Shown here one piece after another: positions 28,595 to 37,769 of a stretch of DNA of 64,000 nucleotides. A model generated the notes under the pieces. The model saw only the letters and a list, made by a program, of their open reading frames with translations. It did no database searches and was not told the DNA's origin. A program made the position numbers and the translations under genes. This DNA comes from Pseudomonas lopnurensis. GTDB taxonomy: Bacteria; Pseudomonadota; Gammaproteobacteria; Pseudomonadales; Pseudomonadaceae. The number at the start of each line of letters is the position of its first letter. The stretch's first letter is position 1. The stretch covers positions 28,064 through 92,063 of the forward strand of contig NZ_JADDIX010000063.1 in NCBI RefSeq assembly GCF_015070855.1, written 5' to 3'.

Positions 28595-30880
28595 ATGACC
28601 ATCCTTCGCCTCCCTCGTAAAACAGGTGCCGCCGCCGCCCTGCTGCCCGTCTGCCTTGCCGCCAGCTTCGCCGGTACCCCGGCCATGGCGCAGCAATCTG
28701 CAACCACGCAGCCTTCGCAAGGGCAGACCAGCCGACCCAGCGAGCCGCTCGAACTGCCGGAAACCGAAGTGGTCGCCAGCGCCGACGCCTCGTCCGGCGG
28801 CCTGACCGAGCCCTATGCCGGCGAACAGGTGGCGCGCGGTGGCCGGGTCGGCATCCTCGGCAACCAGGACTATATGGATACGCCGTTCACCTCGACGGCC
28901 TACACCTCGCAACTGATCCAGGACCAGCAGGCGCGCAGCGTCTCCGACGTGCTGCAGAACGACCCCTCGGTGCGCGTGGCGCGCGGCTTCGGCAACTTCC
29001 AGGAGCTGTACGTGGTGCGCGGCTTCCCGGTCTACTCCGACGACATTTCCTACAACGGCCTCTATGGCCTGCTGCCGCGCCAGTACGTGGCCGCCGAATT
29101 CATCGAGCGCGTGGAAGTATTCCGCGGCGCCAATACCTTCCTCAATGGCGCAGCACCCGGCGGCAGCGGCATCGGCGGGGCAATCAATATTCTGCCCAAG
29201 CGCGCACCCAACGAGCCGCTCACCCGTCTGACCATGGGCGCGGAAAACGGCGGCCACGGCATGGTCGCGACCGATATCGCCCGCCGCTTCGGCGAGGACA
29301 ACCGTTTCGGCGTGCGCCTGAATGCAGCCAAACGCGCCGGCGAGACCACCGTCGAGGATGAAGACCGCACCCTGGATATGTTCGCCCTGGGCCTGGACTA
29401 CCAGGGCGACCGCTTCCGCCTGTCGGCCGACATCGGCCACCAGTACCACTTCATCGACAGCCCGCGCCCGAGCGTGACGCCCAGCGGCGGCATCCCCAGC
29501 GCGCCGGATGCGGACGACAACTTCGCCCAGCCCTGGACCTATTCGAAGGAGAAGCAGACCTTCGGCACCTTCCGCGCCGAATACGATTTCTCGGACTCGG
29601 TCACCGGCTGGCTGGCAGCTGGTGTGCGAGAAGGGGAGGAGAAGAACCGACTGGCCAACCCGACCTACACCGGAGCGGGCACGACGACTGCCTACCGTTT
29701 CGACAACGTACGCGAAGAACAGGTAGCCACCAGCGAAGTCGGTTTGCGCGCACGTGGTCAGACGGGTTCGGTATCCCATGGGTGGGTGATATCGGCGTCG
29801 ATGTTCGACGTGAAGGATCGCAACGCATGGGCTGCCAGCGACTGGTACGCGCCGTTCGTGGGTGATCTCTACTCCCCCAGTGACGTCGCCATGCCGGCCA
29901 TCAGCCCTGACCCCAACATGACAGCCGGCTCAATGTCCGATCCTAAGATCACGGCACGCACCCACACCCAGAGCCTGGCCATCGCCGACACCCTCGGCTT
30001 CCTCGATGATCGTCTGCTGATCACGCTCGGAGTGCGCCGTCAGGGCATCGAATCCAAGGGCTACGATTACGACACAGGTGATCGCTCTTCGTCCTACAAC
30101 CGCTACGAAACCACTCCTGTGGCAGGTGTGGTCTACAAGCTGACCGACGAACTCTCGCTCTATGCCAACTACATCGAAGGGTTGGTCAAAGGTGACATCG
30201 CACCTTCCACGATCTTCGTCGATGGTCGCACCAGGACAGTCGACAACTTCGGTCAGGCACTATCGCCCTATGTCTCCAAGCAGACCGAAATCGGCTTGAA
30301 GTACGACCAAGGCAACCTTGGCGGTAGCCTCGCTGTCTTTACGACCAAACGGCCGTTCGCGACCTTCGAGTATGACGTCGCTGCCGATGCCGACAGTGGC
30401 GTCTACGCCGAAAACGGCGAGCAGCGTAACCGCGGCATTGAATTGAGCCTGTTCGGCGAACCGGTCTATGGGGTACGTGTTCTGGGTGGTCTCACGCTGC
30501 TGGATGCCGAACTTACCAAGACCCGTGCCGGCATCAACGATGGCAATCGTGCCATCGGCGTGCCACGCACTCAAGCCAACGTCGGCACGGAGTGGGATGT
30601 ACCTGCTGTACAGAACCTGACCCTGACAGCGCGTGCCCTGTACACCGGCAAGCAATACGCGGACGCCGAGAATGACCTGGAAGTACCTTCCTGGACCCGT
30701 TTTGATCTGGGTGCCCGCTACCGCATGGTCGTGGACGACCGTGACGTAACCCTGCGCGCCAATCTGGAAAACGTCACCGGGCGCGACTACTGGGCCTCGG
30801 TCGGCGGCTACCCGGATGCCGGTTACCTCGTCCTCGGCGCCCCCCGCACCCTCTCGCTCAGCGCCACGGTCGACTTCTGA
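28595..30880 (+). CDS. TonB-dependent siderophore receptor
   Basis: 761-residue outer-membrane receptor for a ferric siderophore. A signal peptide of about 32 residues ends at GTPAMAQ. A plug domain (about 90-210) follows with SVSDVLQNDPSVRV, FIERVEVFRGANTFLNGAAP and GGAINILPKR. A 22-strand barrel ends in the outer-membrane signature LSLSATVDF with a terminal Phe. A Fur box upstream and PepSY-type membrane genes downstream support iron uptake. The barrel portion (about 29620-30740) uses noticeably fewer G/C third bases than the plug. Substrate is not identifiable. Confidence 0.93.
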   Translation: MTILRLPRKTGAAAALLPVCLAASFAGTPAMAQQSATTQPSQGQTSRPSEPLELPETEVVASADASSGGLTEPYAGEQVARGGRVGILGNQDYMDTPFTSTAYTSQLIQDQQARSVSDVLQNDPSVRVARGFGNFQELYVVRGFPVYSDDISYNGLYGLLPRQYVAAEFIERVEVFRGANTFLNGAAPGGSGIGGAINILPKRAPNEPLTRLTMGAENGGHGMVATDIARRFGEDNRFGVRLNAAKRAGETTVEDEDRTLDMFALGLDYQGDRFRLSADIGHQYHFIDSPRPSVTPSGGIPSAPDADDNFAQPWTYSKEKQTFGTFRAEYDFSDSVTGWLAAGVREGEEKNRLANPTYTGAGTTTAYRFDNVREEQVATSEVGLRARGQTGSVSHGWVISASMFDVKDRNAWAASDWYAPFVGDLYSPSDVAMPAISPDPNMTAGSMSDPKITARTHTQSLAIADTLGFLDDRLLITLGVRRQGIESKGYDYDTGDRSSSYNRYETTPVAGVVYKLTDELSLYANYIEGLVKGDIAPSTIFVDGRTRTVDNFGQALSPYVSKQTEIGLKYDQGNLGGSLAVFTTKRPFATFEYDVAADADSGVYAENGEQRNRGIELSLFGEPVYGVRVLGGLTLLDAELTKTRAGINDGNRAIGVPRTQANVGTEWDVPAVQNLTLTARALYTGKQYADAENDLEVPSWTRFDLGARYRMVVDDRDVTLRANLENVTGRDYWASVGGYPDAGYLVLGAPRTLSLSATVDF

Positions 30881-32007
30881 TGCGGGCAGTCGTTCTGCGC
30901 CGATGGGGCTGGATTCATAAGTGGTCCAGCCTCGTCTGCACGCTGTTCATCCTGCTGCTGTGCCTGACCGGTCTGCCACTGATCTTCTCCCACGAGATCG
31001 ACCACCTGACCGGCGCCGAGATCGAGGCGCCGCCGATGCCGGCCGGCACCCCGCGCGTCTCGGTCGACCAGGTCGCCGCCGAGGCGGTACGTGCCTACCC
31101 GGGGCTGGTGCCGCTGTACTTCTTCGCCGAGGAGGACGCACCGGACCTCTGGTACGTCAAGCTCGACACCCGCGTCGATACCGATGAAAGCCAGTCGCTC
31201 TTGATCATGTCCGACGCCCGCACCGCCGAAGTGGTGGGCGCGCCGAACTTCGACGAAGGCTTTATGAGCGTGATGTACCGCCTGCACGTGGACCTTTATG
31301 CGGGGCTGCCCGGCAAGCTGTTCCTCGGTGCCATGGGCCTCTTGCTGATGGTGGCGATCGTCTCCGGCGTGGTGCTCTATGCGCCCTTCATGCGCAAGCT
31401 GGGCTTCGCCGAGGTGCGCCGCGAACGGGCACCGCGCACGCGCTGGCTGGACCTGCACAACCTGCTCGGCATCGTTACGCTGGTCTGGGCGCTGGCGGTG
31501 GGCTTCACCGGGGTGATCAACACCTGGGCCGACCTGATCTTCAAGGGCTGGCAGGCCGACCAGATGCGCGCGTTGCAGGCCGGCGAGACGCGGGTGCTGC
31601 TCGGCGCCGACGCCCCCGGGGCGCCGGCCGTCGACGGCTCGCTGCAGGCGGCGGTCGACCGCGTACTGGCGGCCGCGCCAGGCATGGCGGTGGCAATGAT
31701 CGCCTACCCCGGCACCCTGCGCGCAACGCCCGAGCACGTGGCGGTGATCCTCAGCGGCGACACGCCGCTGACCTCGCGGCTGACCCAGGCACTGCTGGTG
31801 GACCCGACGTCCGGCGAAGTGCTCGAGGCGAGCGCCCGCCCCTGGTACGTCACCGCCCTGCAGTTGTCCGAGCCGCTGCACTTCGGCGACTACGGGGGCC
31901 TGCCGCTGAAGGTGCTCTGGGCGCTGCTGGACATCCTCACCATCGTCGTACTGGGCAGCGGCCTGTACCTCTGGCTCAAGCGCGGCCCAGCGGAGCCCAG
32001 GGCATGA
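30880..32007 (+). CDS. PepSY-associated transmembrane protein (siderophore-linked)
   Basis: 375 residues with four or more membrane helices: about 15-40 (SLVCTLFILLLCLTGLPLIF), 145-170 (LFLGAMGLLLMVAIVSGVVL), 200-220 (IVTLVWALAVGFTGVINTW) and a C-terminal helix at 345-365. PepSY-like extracytoplasmic segments lie between. Such proteins (PiuB/FpvG-like) are linked to siderophore receptors and are thought to be inner-membrane ferric reductases. WIHKWSSLV and LDLHNLLGIV carry the conserved histidines, plausible haem ligands. The ATG overlaps the receptor stop by one base, so the two are one operon. Confidence 0.85.
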   Translation: MRAVVLRRWGWIHKWSSLVCTLFILLLCLTGLPLIFSHEIDHLTGAEIEAPPMPAGTPRVSVDQVAAEAVRAYPGLVPLYFFAEEDAPDLWYVKLDTRVDTDESQSLLIMSDARTAEVVGAPNFDEGFMSVMYRLHVDLYAGLPGKLFLGAMGLLLMVAIVSGVVLYAPFMRKLGFAEVRRERAPRTRWLDLHNLLGIVTLVWALAVGFTGVINTWADLIFKGWQADQMRALQAGETRVLLGADAPGAPAVDGSLQAAVDRVLAAAPGMAVAMIAYPGTLRATPEHVAVILSGDTPLTSRLTQALLVDPTSGEVLEASARPWYVTALQLSEPLHFGDYGGLPLKVLWALLDILTIVVLGSGLYLWLKRGPAEPRA

Positions 32008-32237
32008 TGCGCATCTGGGTATGGCCGGTCATCGTCGCCCTGGTGTCGACCGCCGGACTGATCGCCGGACTGGTATCCGAAGGCCTGGGCGACTGGCTGA
32101 GCTGGTTCGCGCTCGGCGTGCCGGTGGCGATCGGTTGCCATGGCCTGGCGCGCGGCCGGGCAGTGAAACGGCCGCAGCGCAGTGTCGCCGCCAAGCCGCT
32201 CGACGCCTCCGCGCCGCACACCACCGATCGCGGCTGA
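32004..32237 (+). CDS. Small two-helix membrane protein in the siderophore operon
   Basis: 77 residues: a short N-terminus, then hydrophobic helices at about 4-26 (IWVWPVIVALVSTAGLIAGLV) and 32-48 (LSWFALGVPVAIGCHGL), and a basic, proline-rich tail. It overlaps the PepSY gene stop by 4 bp (ATGA), so it is translated with it. Small membrane proteins in this position are common after PepSY genes. No function is known to me. Confidence 0.75.
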   Translation: MMRIWVWPVIVALVSTAGLIAGLVSEGLGDWLSWFALGVPVAIGCHGLARGRAVKRPQRSVAAKPLDASAPHTTDRG

Positions 32238-32323
32238 GCGCGCAGCGGCGTTGCCGATCCGCCTGGTCGGATCGCAACGCGCCGTGCGTGGTCATAGTCT
32301 GCACGACCGTCGCGGAGCTCCGC

Positions 32324-33496
32324 ATGCGCCAACGCAGCCTGCTACACCGCATGGCGCTCGCCGCGACCCTGGCCTTCAGCATCACGGGAGTCGCAGCCCC
32401 CATGCCCCACGTCCTGATCGGCAGCTACACCCATGACAGCGACAGCCCGGGCATCCATCGCCTGCGCTTCGATGCCGAACGCGGCCAGTTGCAGCCGCTG
32501 CAGACCGTCGCCAGCCACAATCCCTCCTGGCTGGTGCTGGACGAGCGGCGTCGTCGGTTCTACGCGACCAACGAGAACGGCCCCGGACATCCCGACCCGG
32601 TCGGCCGGGTCAGCGCCTTCACCATCGCCGACGACGGCGAACCGCAGCCGCTGGGCCAGGCCAGTACGCTCGGCGACGAGCCGACCCATGCCAGCCTGAG
32701 CGCCGATGGCCGCTACCTGTTCGTCGCCAACTACGGCTCGCGGGCGAATCCCGGCGGCAGCCTGGCGGTGATCCCGCTCGACGGGCAAGGGCGCCCGCAG
32801 CCGGTGACGCAGATCGCCGCGCACCCACCCAGCGGCGTGCACTCCGAGCGCCAGCGCGGCGCGCACGTGCATTCGGCGGTGCCGTCGCCCGATGGCCGCC
32901 AGTTGTTCGTCAGCGACCTGGGCGCCGACCGGGTATTCGTCTACCGCTACGACCCGGCCAATGTCGAACGGCCGCTGCAACCGGCCGAACCGGCCAGCGT
33001 CGAGCTGCCACCCGGCAGCGGGCCGCGGCATCTGGCATTCAGCCCCGACGGCCGCCAGGCCTACCTGACCCTCGAACTCAGCGCCCAGGTGGCGCGCTTC
33101 GACCACGTCGATGGCCGGCTCACCCAACGCCAACTGGTCGATCTCGCCGCAGCCGGAGCGAGCGAAGCCCATTCGCCGGGCGCCATCCACCCCTCCGCCG
33201 ACGGGCGCTTTCTCTACGTCAGCGACCGCGGCGAGCACAACCGGATCGTCGTCTTCGCCGTGGAAGAGGACGGCAGTCTGCGCGAGATACAGCGGCGCGC
33301 CAGCGAAGGACGCGAGCCGCGGGAGCTGGCCATCGCCCCGGACGGGCGCTTCCTGCTGGTGGCCAACCAGCTGAGCGACAGCCTGGTGGTGATGCGCCGC
33401 GATCCGGCCAGCGGGCGGCTCGGCGACACCGTGCAGACGCTGCGTATCGGCCGCCCGTCGGATATCAAGTTCCTGGGCGCGCCAGAGTCCCGATAG
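32324..33496 (+). CDS. Lactonase-family seven-bladed beta-propeller protein (6-phosphogluconolactonase-like), exported
   Basis: 390 residues. A Sec signal peptide (RMALAATLAFSITGVAAP) is followed by repeated propeller blades of the Lactonase/YkgB family: VLIGSYTHDSDSPGI, SWLVLDERRRRFYATNE, THASLSADGRYLFVANYGS, HLAFSPDGRQAYLTLE, IHPSADGRFLYVSDRG and ELAIAPDGRFLLVANQ. The ATG at 32324 has GGAG 6 bp upstream. Export makes a role in the cytoplasmic pentose phosphate pathway unlikely, so the true substrate is unclear. Confidence 0.87.
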   Translation: MRQRSLLHRMALAATLAFSITGVAAPMPHVLIGSYTHDSDSPGIHRLRFDAERGQLQPLQTVASHNPSWLVLDERRRRFYATNENGPGHPDPVGRVSAFTIADDGEPQPLGQASTLGDEPTHASLSADGRYLFVANYGSRANPGGSLAVIPLDGQGRPQPVTQIAAHPPSGVHSERQRGAHVHSAVPSPDGRQLFVSDLGADRVFVYRYDPANVERPLQPAEPASVELPPGSGPRHLAFSPDGRQAYLTLELSAQVARFDHVDGRLTQRQLVDLAAAGASEAHSPGAIHPSADGRFLYVSDRGEHNRIVVFAVEEDGSLREIQRRASEGREPRELAIAPDGRFLLVANQLSDSLVVMRRDPASGRLGDTVQTLRIGRPSDIKFLGAPESR

Positions 33497-33528
33497 CGCA
33501 AGCGGCCCGTCTCGGAACGCCGGCCAGA

Positions 33529-33753
33529 TTACTGCGCCGGGCTGTCGGGGCGCTGCGGCTCGTGCAGCGCCTCCTCGTCGCTGACCTCCTCGGCCATACC
33601 CGGCGGCACGTTGTAGGCGCCGCCGGGTACGTCGGCCTCGTCGCCACCGGATACCTCGCCATGGGTCGAGGTGGTTTCCGGGTCCTGCCCGTGGGCATCG
33701 CCACTCGGATCGATCGACTCGATGCTCTCGCGGCCCTGTTCGTTCTGGCTCAT
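33529..33753 (-). CDS. Small acidic disordered protein
   Basis: 74 residues, rich in Asp, Glu, Ser and Pro (ESIDPSGDAHGQDPETTSTH, then GDEADVPGGAYNVPPGM and EEVSDEEALHEPQRPDSP), with no hydrophobic segment. GGAGG lies about 7 bp before the ATG. Similar short acidic proteins are frequent in Pseudomonas genomes, but I know of no function. The frame stays open far upstream, opposite the neighbouring plus-strand gene. Only this terminal part has a good start. Confidence 0.6.
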   Translation of the reverse strand: MSQNEQGRESIESIDPSGDAHGQDPETTSTHGEVSGGDEADVPGGAYNVPPGMAEEVSDEEALHEPQRPDSPAQ

Positions 33754-33948
33754 CGCGGGTCCTCCGCCATCTGCGGTGGTTGTAATGCCCCGGGACGATC
33801 CGGGGACCTTTCGTTTAGGGCGGAGCCAGCCCGGGGAAGTTGCAGGAAGGAAGCGTCTTCGCTGACCAATGGCCGCTCGGCGGCGCGGCTGAACTATTCC
33901 ATGGGCGGCGCAGCCCAAACTGCACAAGAACTGCCACAGACCAGGACC

Positions 33949-35358
33949 ATGCAACTCACGACTCGAAGCCTGCCGATCATCCCCGCCACCCTCCCGCAGA
34001 CAACGAAGCAACCCTCGCGGGAGCTGTATTTCGCCCTCTCCCATGAGGCCGACGACGAGGCGCGGGCGACCGCCGCGCACTACCTGCGACGCCAGCTCGA
34101 AGCCGCCGCCGCGCTGCCGTGCGACCTGCCAGGGGACCCACGGGACCTGCCGCACTGGCTCGAACAGCGCACCGCCAAGGTCGGCCGGCAGTACCAGGCC
34201 TATCTGGAGCAGCGGCGGACCGGCGGGCCACGCCGCTATTTCTCCAGCAAGGCCCACGCGCTGCATTTCCTGCGCGGCGTGGCGCCGACCAAGCTGGTCG
34301 ATGGCGCCTGGCTCTATGGCCTGCTGCAGCGTTGGGACGACCCGCGCTTCACCGCGCTGATCCAGACCTACCTGGAGGAACTCGGCGAGGGCCGGCCGGA
34401 AAAGAACCACGTGGTGCTCTACCGCAAGCTGCTGGCCAGCCAGGGCTGCGACGACTGGCAGGCGCTGGACGACGCGCACTTCGTCCAGGGCGCGATCCAG
34501 CTGGCGCTGGCCGAACATGCCGAGCAGTTCCTGGCGGAAGTGATCGGCTTCAACCTGGGCTACGAGCAATTGCCGCTGCACCTGCTGATCACCGCCTACG
34601 AGCTGACCGAGTTGGGCATCGACCCCTATTACTTCACCCTGCACGTCACGGTCGACAATGCCGACAGCGGCCATGCGACGAAGGCCGTCCAGGGGTTGCT
34701 GGCGGCCTGGCCGCAGGTCGCCGACGGCGCCGAATTCTACCGGCGGGTGCGTGCCGGCTACCGCCTCAACGAGTTGGGCGCCAGCACCCTCTCGGTGATC
34801 GGCGATTTCGATCTGCAGCGCGAGGTGTTGCGCATTTTCGCGAGGAAGGCCGGCGTCGGCCGCTTCATCCACTCCGACTATTGCCGCTTCGAGGGCCGCA
34901 CGGTCAACCAATGGCTGGGCGAGCCGGAGCGCGTCGGGTCGTTCCTCGCCGTGCTGGAGAAACGCGGCTGGATCAAGCATGGCCATGACCCACGGGAAAG
35001 CCGCTTCTGGCAACTGATCACCGGGGAACAGGCGCCCATGTTCGGGGTCTTCAGCGCGCACGAACAGCAACTGATCCACGCCTGGATCGCCGGTGACTGG
35101 CAGGCCGACGGCAAGCGCAGCCCGCACCGCGCGCCGTTCGGCGCACACCGCCAGCATGGCCGGGCGAGCCCGTCGCCCATCGAGCGCCCTGCCGACAACG
35201 ATTTCGATGAAGAACTGCAATTGCTCGAACGGCAGGTGGCGCGGCAGCCGACGCGCGAGGCGCGCATGCGCCTGCTGCTGCCCCTGCTCGCGCCCCAGCG
35301 CCACCACAGCGCCGCCGGCCTGCTGGCCACGCGACTGTTCACCGGACTGTTCAACTGA
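33949..35358 (+). CDS. Haem-oxygenase-like iron-containing redox enzyme family protein
   Basis: 469 residues. The C-terminal 300 fit the helical haem-oxygenase-like diiron fold (Haem_oxygenas_2): EKNHVVLYRKLLAS, LALAEHAEQFLAEVIGFNLGYE, LLITAYELTELGIDPYYFTLH and HVTVDNADSGHA, giving repeated Glu/His residues in the expected ligand spacing. Enzymes of this fold carry out oxidative cleavages or N-oxygenations, but the substrate here is unknown. The ATG at 33949 is chosen (AGGA just upstream). An in-frame ATG at 33901 is an alternative. A SAM methyltransferase follows 24 bp later, so the two probably act on the same compound. Confidence 0.78.
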   Translation: MQLTTRSLPIIPATLPQTTKQPSRELYFALSHEADDEARATAAHYLRRQLEAAAALPCDLPGDPRDLPHWLEQRTAKVGRQYQAYLEQRRTGGPRRYFSSKAHALHFLRGVAPTKLVDGAWLYGLLQRWDDPRFTALIQTYLEELGEGRPEKNHVVLYRKLLASQGCDDWQALDDAHFVQGAIQLALAEHAEQFLAEVIGFNLGYEQLPLHLLITAYELTELGIDPYYFTLHVTVDNADSGHATKAVQGLLAAWPQVADGAEFYRRVRAGYRLNELGASTLSVIGDFDLQREVLRIFARKAGVGRFIHSDYCRFEGRTVNQWLGEPERVGSFLAVLEKRGWIKHGHDPRESRFWQLITGEQAPMFGVFSAHEQQLIHAWIAGDWQADGKRSPHRAPFGAHRQHGRASPSPIERPADNDFDEELQLLERQVARQPTREARMRLLLPLLAPQRHHSAAGLLATRLFTGLFN

Positions 35359-35382
35359 AGGCATACGCCAAGGACGCAACGA

Positions 35383-36330
35383 ATGACCCTGGAAACCGCG
35401 CAGGACCGCGCGCTGCTGCATCTGGCGCAAGCCATACGCGATCGCGGCTATCACTTCATCACGCCTACGCCGCTGACCCATGAGCGGGTCAACCAGCGCC
35501 CGGAGAACGCCCTGGCCGAAGACCTGCCCGGGGTGTTCGGCTGGAGCCGGCCGTTCCAGCACGAACTACTGCCGCCGCCGCTGTTCAGCCTGATGGACCA
35601 GGCCCAGGTGCTCGAACCCTGCGGCACGCGCTGGCGCAGCAAGGTGCGCCTGTCGAGCCTGGACGGCCAGCTGTTCCTGCATTCGGCTTTTCCCACCGAA
35701 GCGACGGATGCGGTGTTCTTCGGCCCGGACACCTACCGCTTCGCCAGCGCCATCCAGTGCCACCTGAACCGCCATGCCGGCGAGCTACGCCGTGCGGTGG
35801 ACATCGGTTGCGGCTCCGGCGCGGGGGCGATCCTCACGGCCCTGGCGCGGCCGCACGCCGAGGTGCTGGCGCTGGACATCAACCCCGCCGCGCTGCGCCT
35901 GGCGCGCATCAACGCCGCGCTGGCCGGCGCCGACAACCTGCGCGCCGAGCACAGCGACCTGTTCGGCGCGGTCGGCGGCGACTTCGACCTGATCCTGGCC
36001 AACCCGCCCTATCTGGTCGACCCCGACCAGCGCGCCTACCGTCACGGCGGCGGGCCGCTGGGCGCCGGCCTGTCGCTGGCGATCCTCGACAGCGCGCTCG
36101 AGCGTCTGGCGCCCGGCGGTACGCTGCTGCTGTATACCGGAGTCGCCATGCTCGACAACCAGGACCCCTTCCTGGCCGAGGTGCGCCAGCGTCTGGAGCG
36201 GACGACCCTGCACTGGCGCTACCGCGAGATCGACCCGGACGTGTTCGGCGAGGAACTGCTCGGCGGCGCCTACACCCGCTGCGACCGCATCGCCGCCGTG
36301 GTGCTGGAAGTCACCCGCACGCCCACCTGA
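35383..36330 (+). CDS. Class I SAM-dependent methyltransferase with NPPY motif
   Basis: 315 residues. The Rossmann motif VDIGCGSGAGAILTAL is near 145, LALDINPAALRLARIN is motif II, and FDLILANPPYLVDP is the catalytic (D/N)PPY motif typical of enzymes that methylate amino or amide nitrogens (HemK/RsmC-like). An N-terminal domain of about 110 residues is not recognised. It forms an operon with the haem-oxygenase-like gene. Target may be a small molecule or a protein glutamine. The family alone does not decide. Confidence 0.85.
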   Translation: MTLETAQDRALLHLAQAIRDRGYHFITPTPLTHERVNQRPENALAEDLPGVFGWSRPFQHELLPPPLFSLMDQAQVLEPCGTRWRSKVRLSSLDGQLFLHSAFPTEATDAVFFGPDTYRFASAIQCHLNRHAGELRRAVDIGCGSGAGAILTALARPHAEVLALDINPAALRLARINAALAGADNLRAEHSDLFGAVGGDFDLILANPPYLVDPDQRAYRHGGGPLGAGLSLAILDSALERLAPGGTLLLYTGVAMLDNQDPFLAEVRQRLERTTLHWRYREIDPDVFGEELLGGAYTRCDRIAAVVLEVTRTPT

Positions 36331-36334
36331 ATCC

Positions 36335-36438
36335 GTAGGGTGGATAACGCCGAAGGCTTATCCACGCGTGCCAGGGCAACAGGTAGGCCGTAGGGTGGAT
36401 GGCCACCCCGTGGAAGACCGCGAAGCGTTTTCCACGCG
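36335..36438. repeat. Two GTAGGGTGGAT...TTTTCCACGCG palindromic repeats
   Basis: GTAGGGTGGATAACGCCGAA...TTATCCACGCG (36335-36368) and a second unit GTAGGGTGGATGGCC...TTTTCCACGCG (36390-36438) lie in tandem between the convergent methyltransferase and AEC transporter genes. They are a common intergenic repeat type and could act as bidirectional terminators. Confidence 0.7.
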
Positions 36439-36449
36439 TACCAGGACCT

Positions 36450-37382
36450 TCATATGGGCAACAGGTAGAGACATACCGACAAGGTGATCAGCGAACCGAG
36501 CGTCGAATACAGCACCACCCGCGACACCCGCGAGCCCTCGCGGCCGTAGAACTCGGCGAGCATGTACGGCCCGGTGCCGGTCGGCAGCGCGCTGAGCAGC
36601 AGCGCGGAATAGGCCCAGAGTGCCGGCAGTTCGAAGACCACGAACGCCAGGTACCAGGTGATCAGCGGCTGCACCACCAGCTTCAGCCCCACCAGCGGCC
36701 ACACGCCCTGCACCTTGCCGGCGGGCTGCGGCTGGGCGAGGAACAGCCCCAGTGACACCAGCGCACAGGGCGCCGCGGCCGCGCCGAGCAGTTTGAGCAG
36801 CGTCGCCAGCGGCACCGGCAGGCTCGCGCCACTGGCCGCCCAGGCCCCGCCGAGCATGGGCGCCACCACCAGTGGATTGCGCAGCAGCGCGCTGCTGACC
36901 TTGCCCAGCGTGCGGGCGAAGCCCTGCCCGGCGTGCAGGCCGGTCTCGACGCAGGCCAGGGCGATGGCGAACAGCACGCAGACCACCACGATCGACGCCA
37001 CCATCGCCGGCTGCAGCGCCTCGTCGCCCAGCACCAGCATGCACAGTGGAATGCCGATATAGCCGGTATTGGCGTAGGACGCGCCGAGCGCATCGAGGCT
37101 GGCATCGACCAGCGGCTGCTTCTGCAGCATCCGATAGCCGAGCGCGAAGCCGAACACACCGAGGCAGCCGACGGCGAAGGCGGTGATGAAGCCCGGCTGC
37201 CAGAGCTGCGCCCAGGTCGAGGTCGCGACCACGTTGAACAGCAGCGCCGGCAGCCCCAGCCAGACGACGAAACGGTTCAGCTCGGATGCGCCCGTCGGCC
37301 CCATCCGTCCCGTGCGGCGGCACAGATAACCGAGAAAAATCAGGGCGAAGACGGGCAGGACGACATTGACGACCGAGGACAT
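36450..37382 (-). CDS. AEC-family transporter (auxin efflux carrier type)
   Basis: 310-residue inner-membrane protein with ten predicted helices in two bundles of five. It begins VVNVVLPVFALIFLGYLCRR, and the characteristic NRFVVWLGLPALLFNVVA and helix-break region SALPTGTGPYMLAEFYGREG are present. Members export or import small organic acids such as malonate or malate. The substrate is not determined by sequence. It is a single gene with no obvious operon partners. Confidence 0.88.
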   Translation of the reverse strand: MSSVVNVVLPVFALIFLGYLCRRTGRMGPTGASELNRFVVWLGLPALLFNVVATSTWAQLWQPGFITAFAVGCLGVFGFALGYRMLQKQPLVDASLDALGASYANTGYIGIPLCMLVLGDEALQPAMVASIVVVCVLFAIALACVETGLHAGQGFARTLGKVSSALLRNPLVVAPMLGGAWAASGASLPVPLATLLKLLGAAAAPCALVSLGLFLAQPQPAGKVQGVWPLVGLKLVVQPLITWYLAFVVFELPALWAYSALLLSALPTGTGPYMLAEFYGREGSRVSRVVLYSTLGSLITLSVCLYLLPI

Positions 37383-37769
37383 GGGCTCTCATCTGCAGGC
37401 GTGATCGTCGCTGAGCCCGATGAAGGGCATACGACCGGAACGGCCGGCCACCTTAACAAAAAATCCCGGCCGATCGAGAGGCGTGCTCGATACAGCCTCA
37501 ATCGGGTTGAGCCGCTTCGCGGCGAAGCCCGAATCACAGGGCCAAACAACAGGCGGGCCTGCCACACGTCGACATGCACCCTCATGAGCAATGCATTGGC
37601 CGGCACCTCGCGTTGTTGGGCTTCGCTGCGCTCAACCCAACGGCTTTAACCAGGCACGCTCGGGCGCACCGCCGTCGCCGGCCCGCCCCCGCCCGGTGCA
37701 TGGAACGCCCCTGCAAGGATATCGCCTGCCGCAAGTTGCACTCCGCGCACCGAAAGACTGCAGAAACGC
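37383..37769. other. Non-coding region with inverted repeats
   Basis: 387 bp. It holds a GGGTTGAGC-CGCTTCGCGGCG hairpin region around 37500-37530 and a GTTGGGCTTCGCTGCGCTCAACCCAAC palindrome (37615-37641), related to the repeat at 56955-57042. No gene is seen. Confidence 0.6.

Noticed and set aside
33754..35562. Long minus-strand frame continuing upstream of the 74-aa acidic protein
   Set aside because: It mirrors the haem-oxygenase-like gene and has no domain. Only the terminal segment from the ATG at 33753 has a ribosome site and plausible composition.
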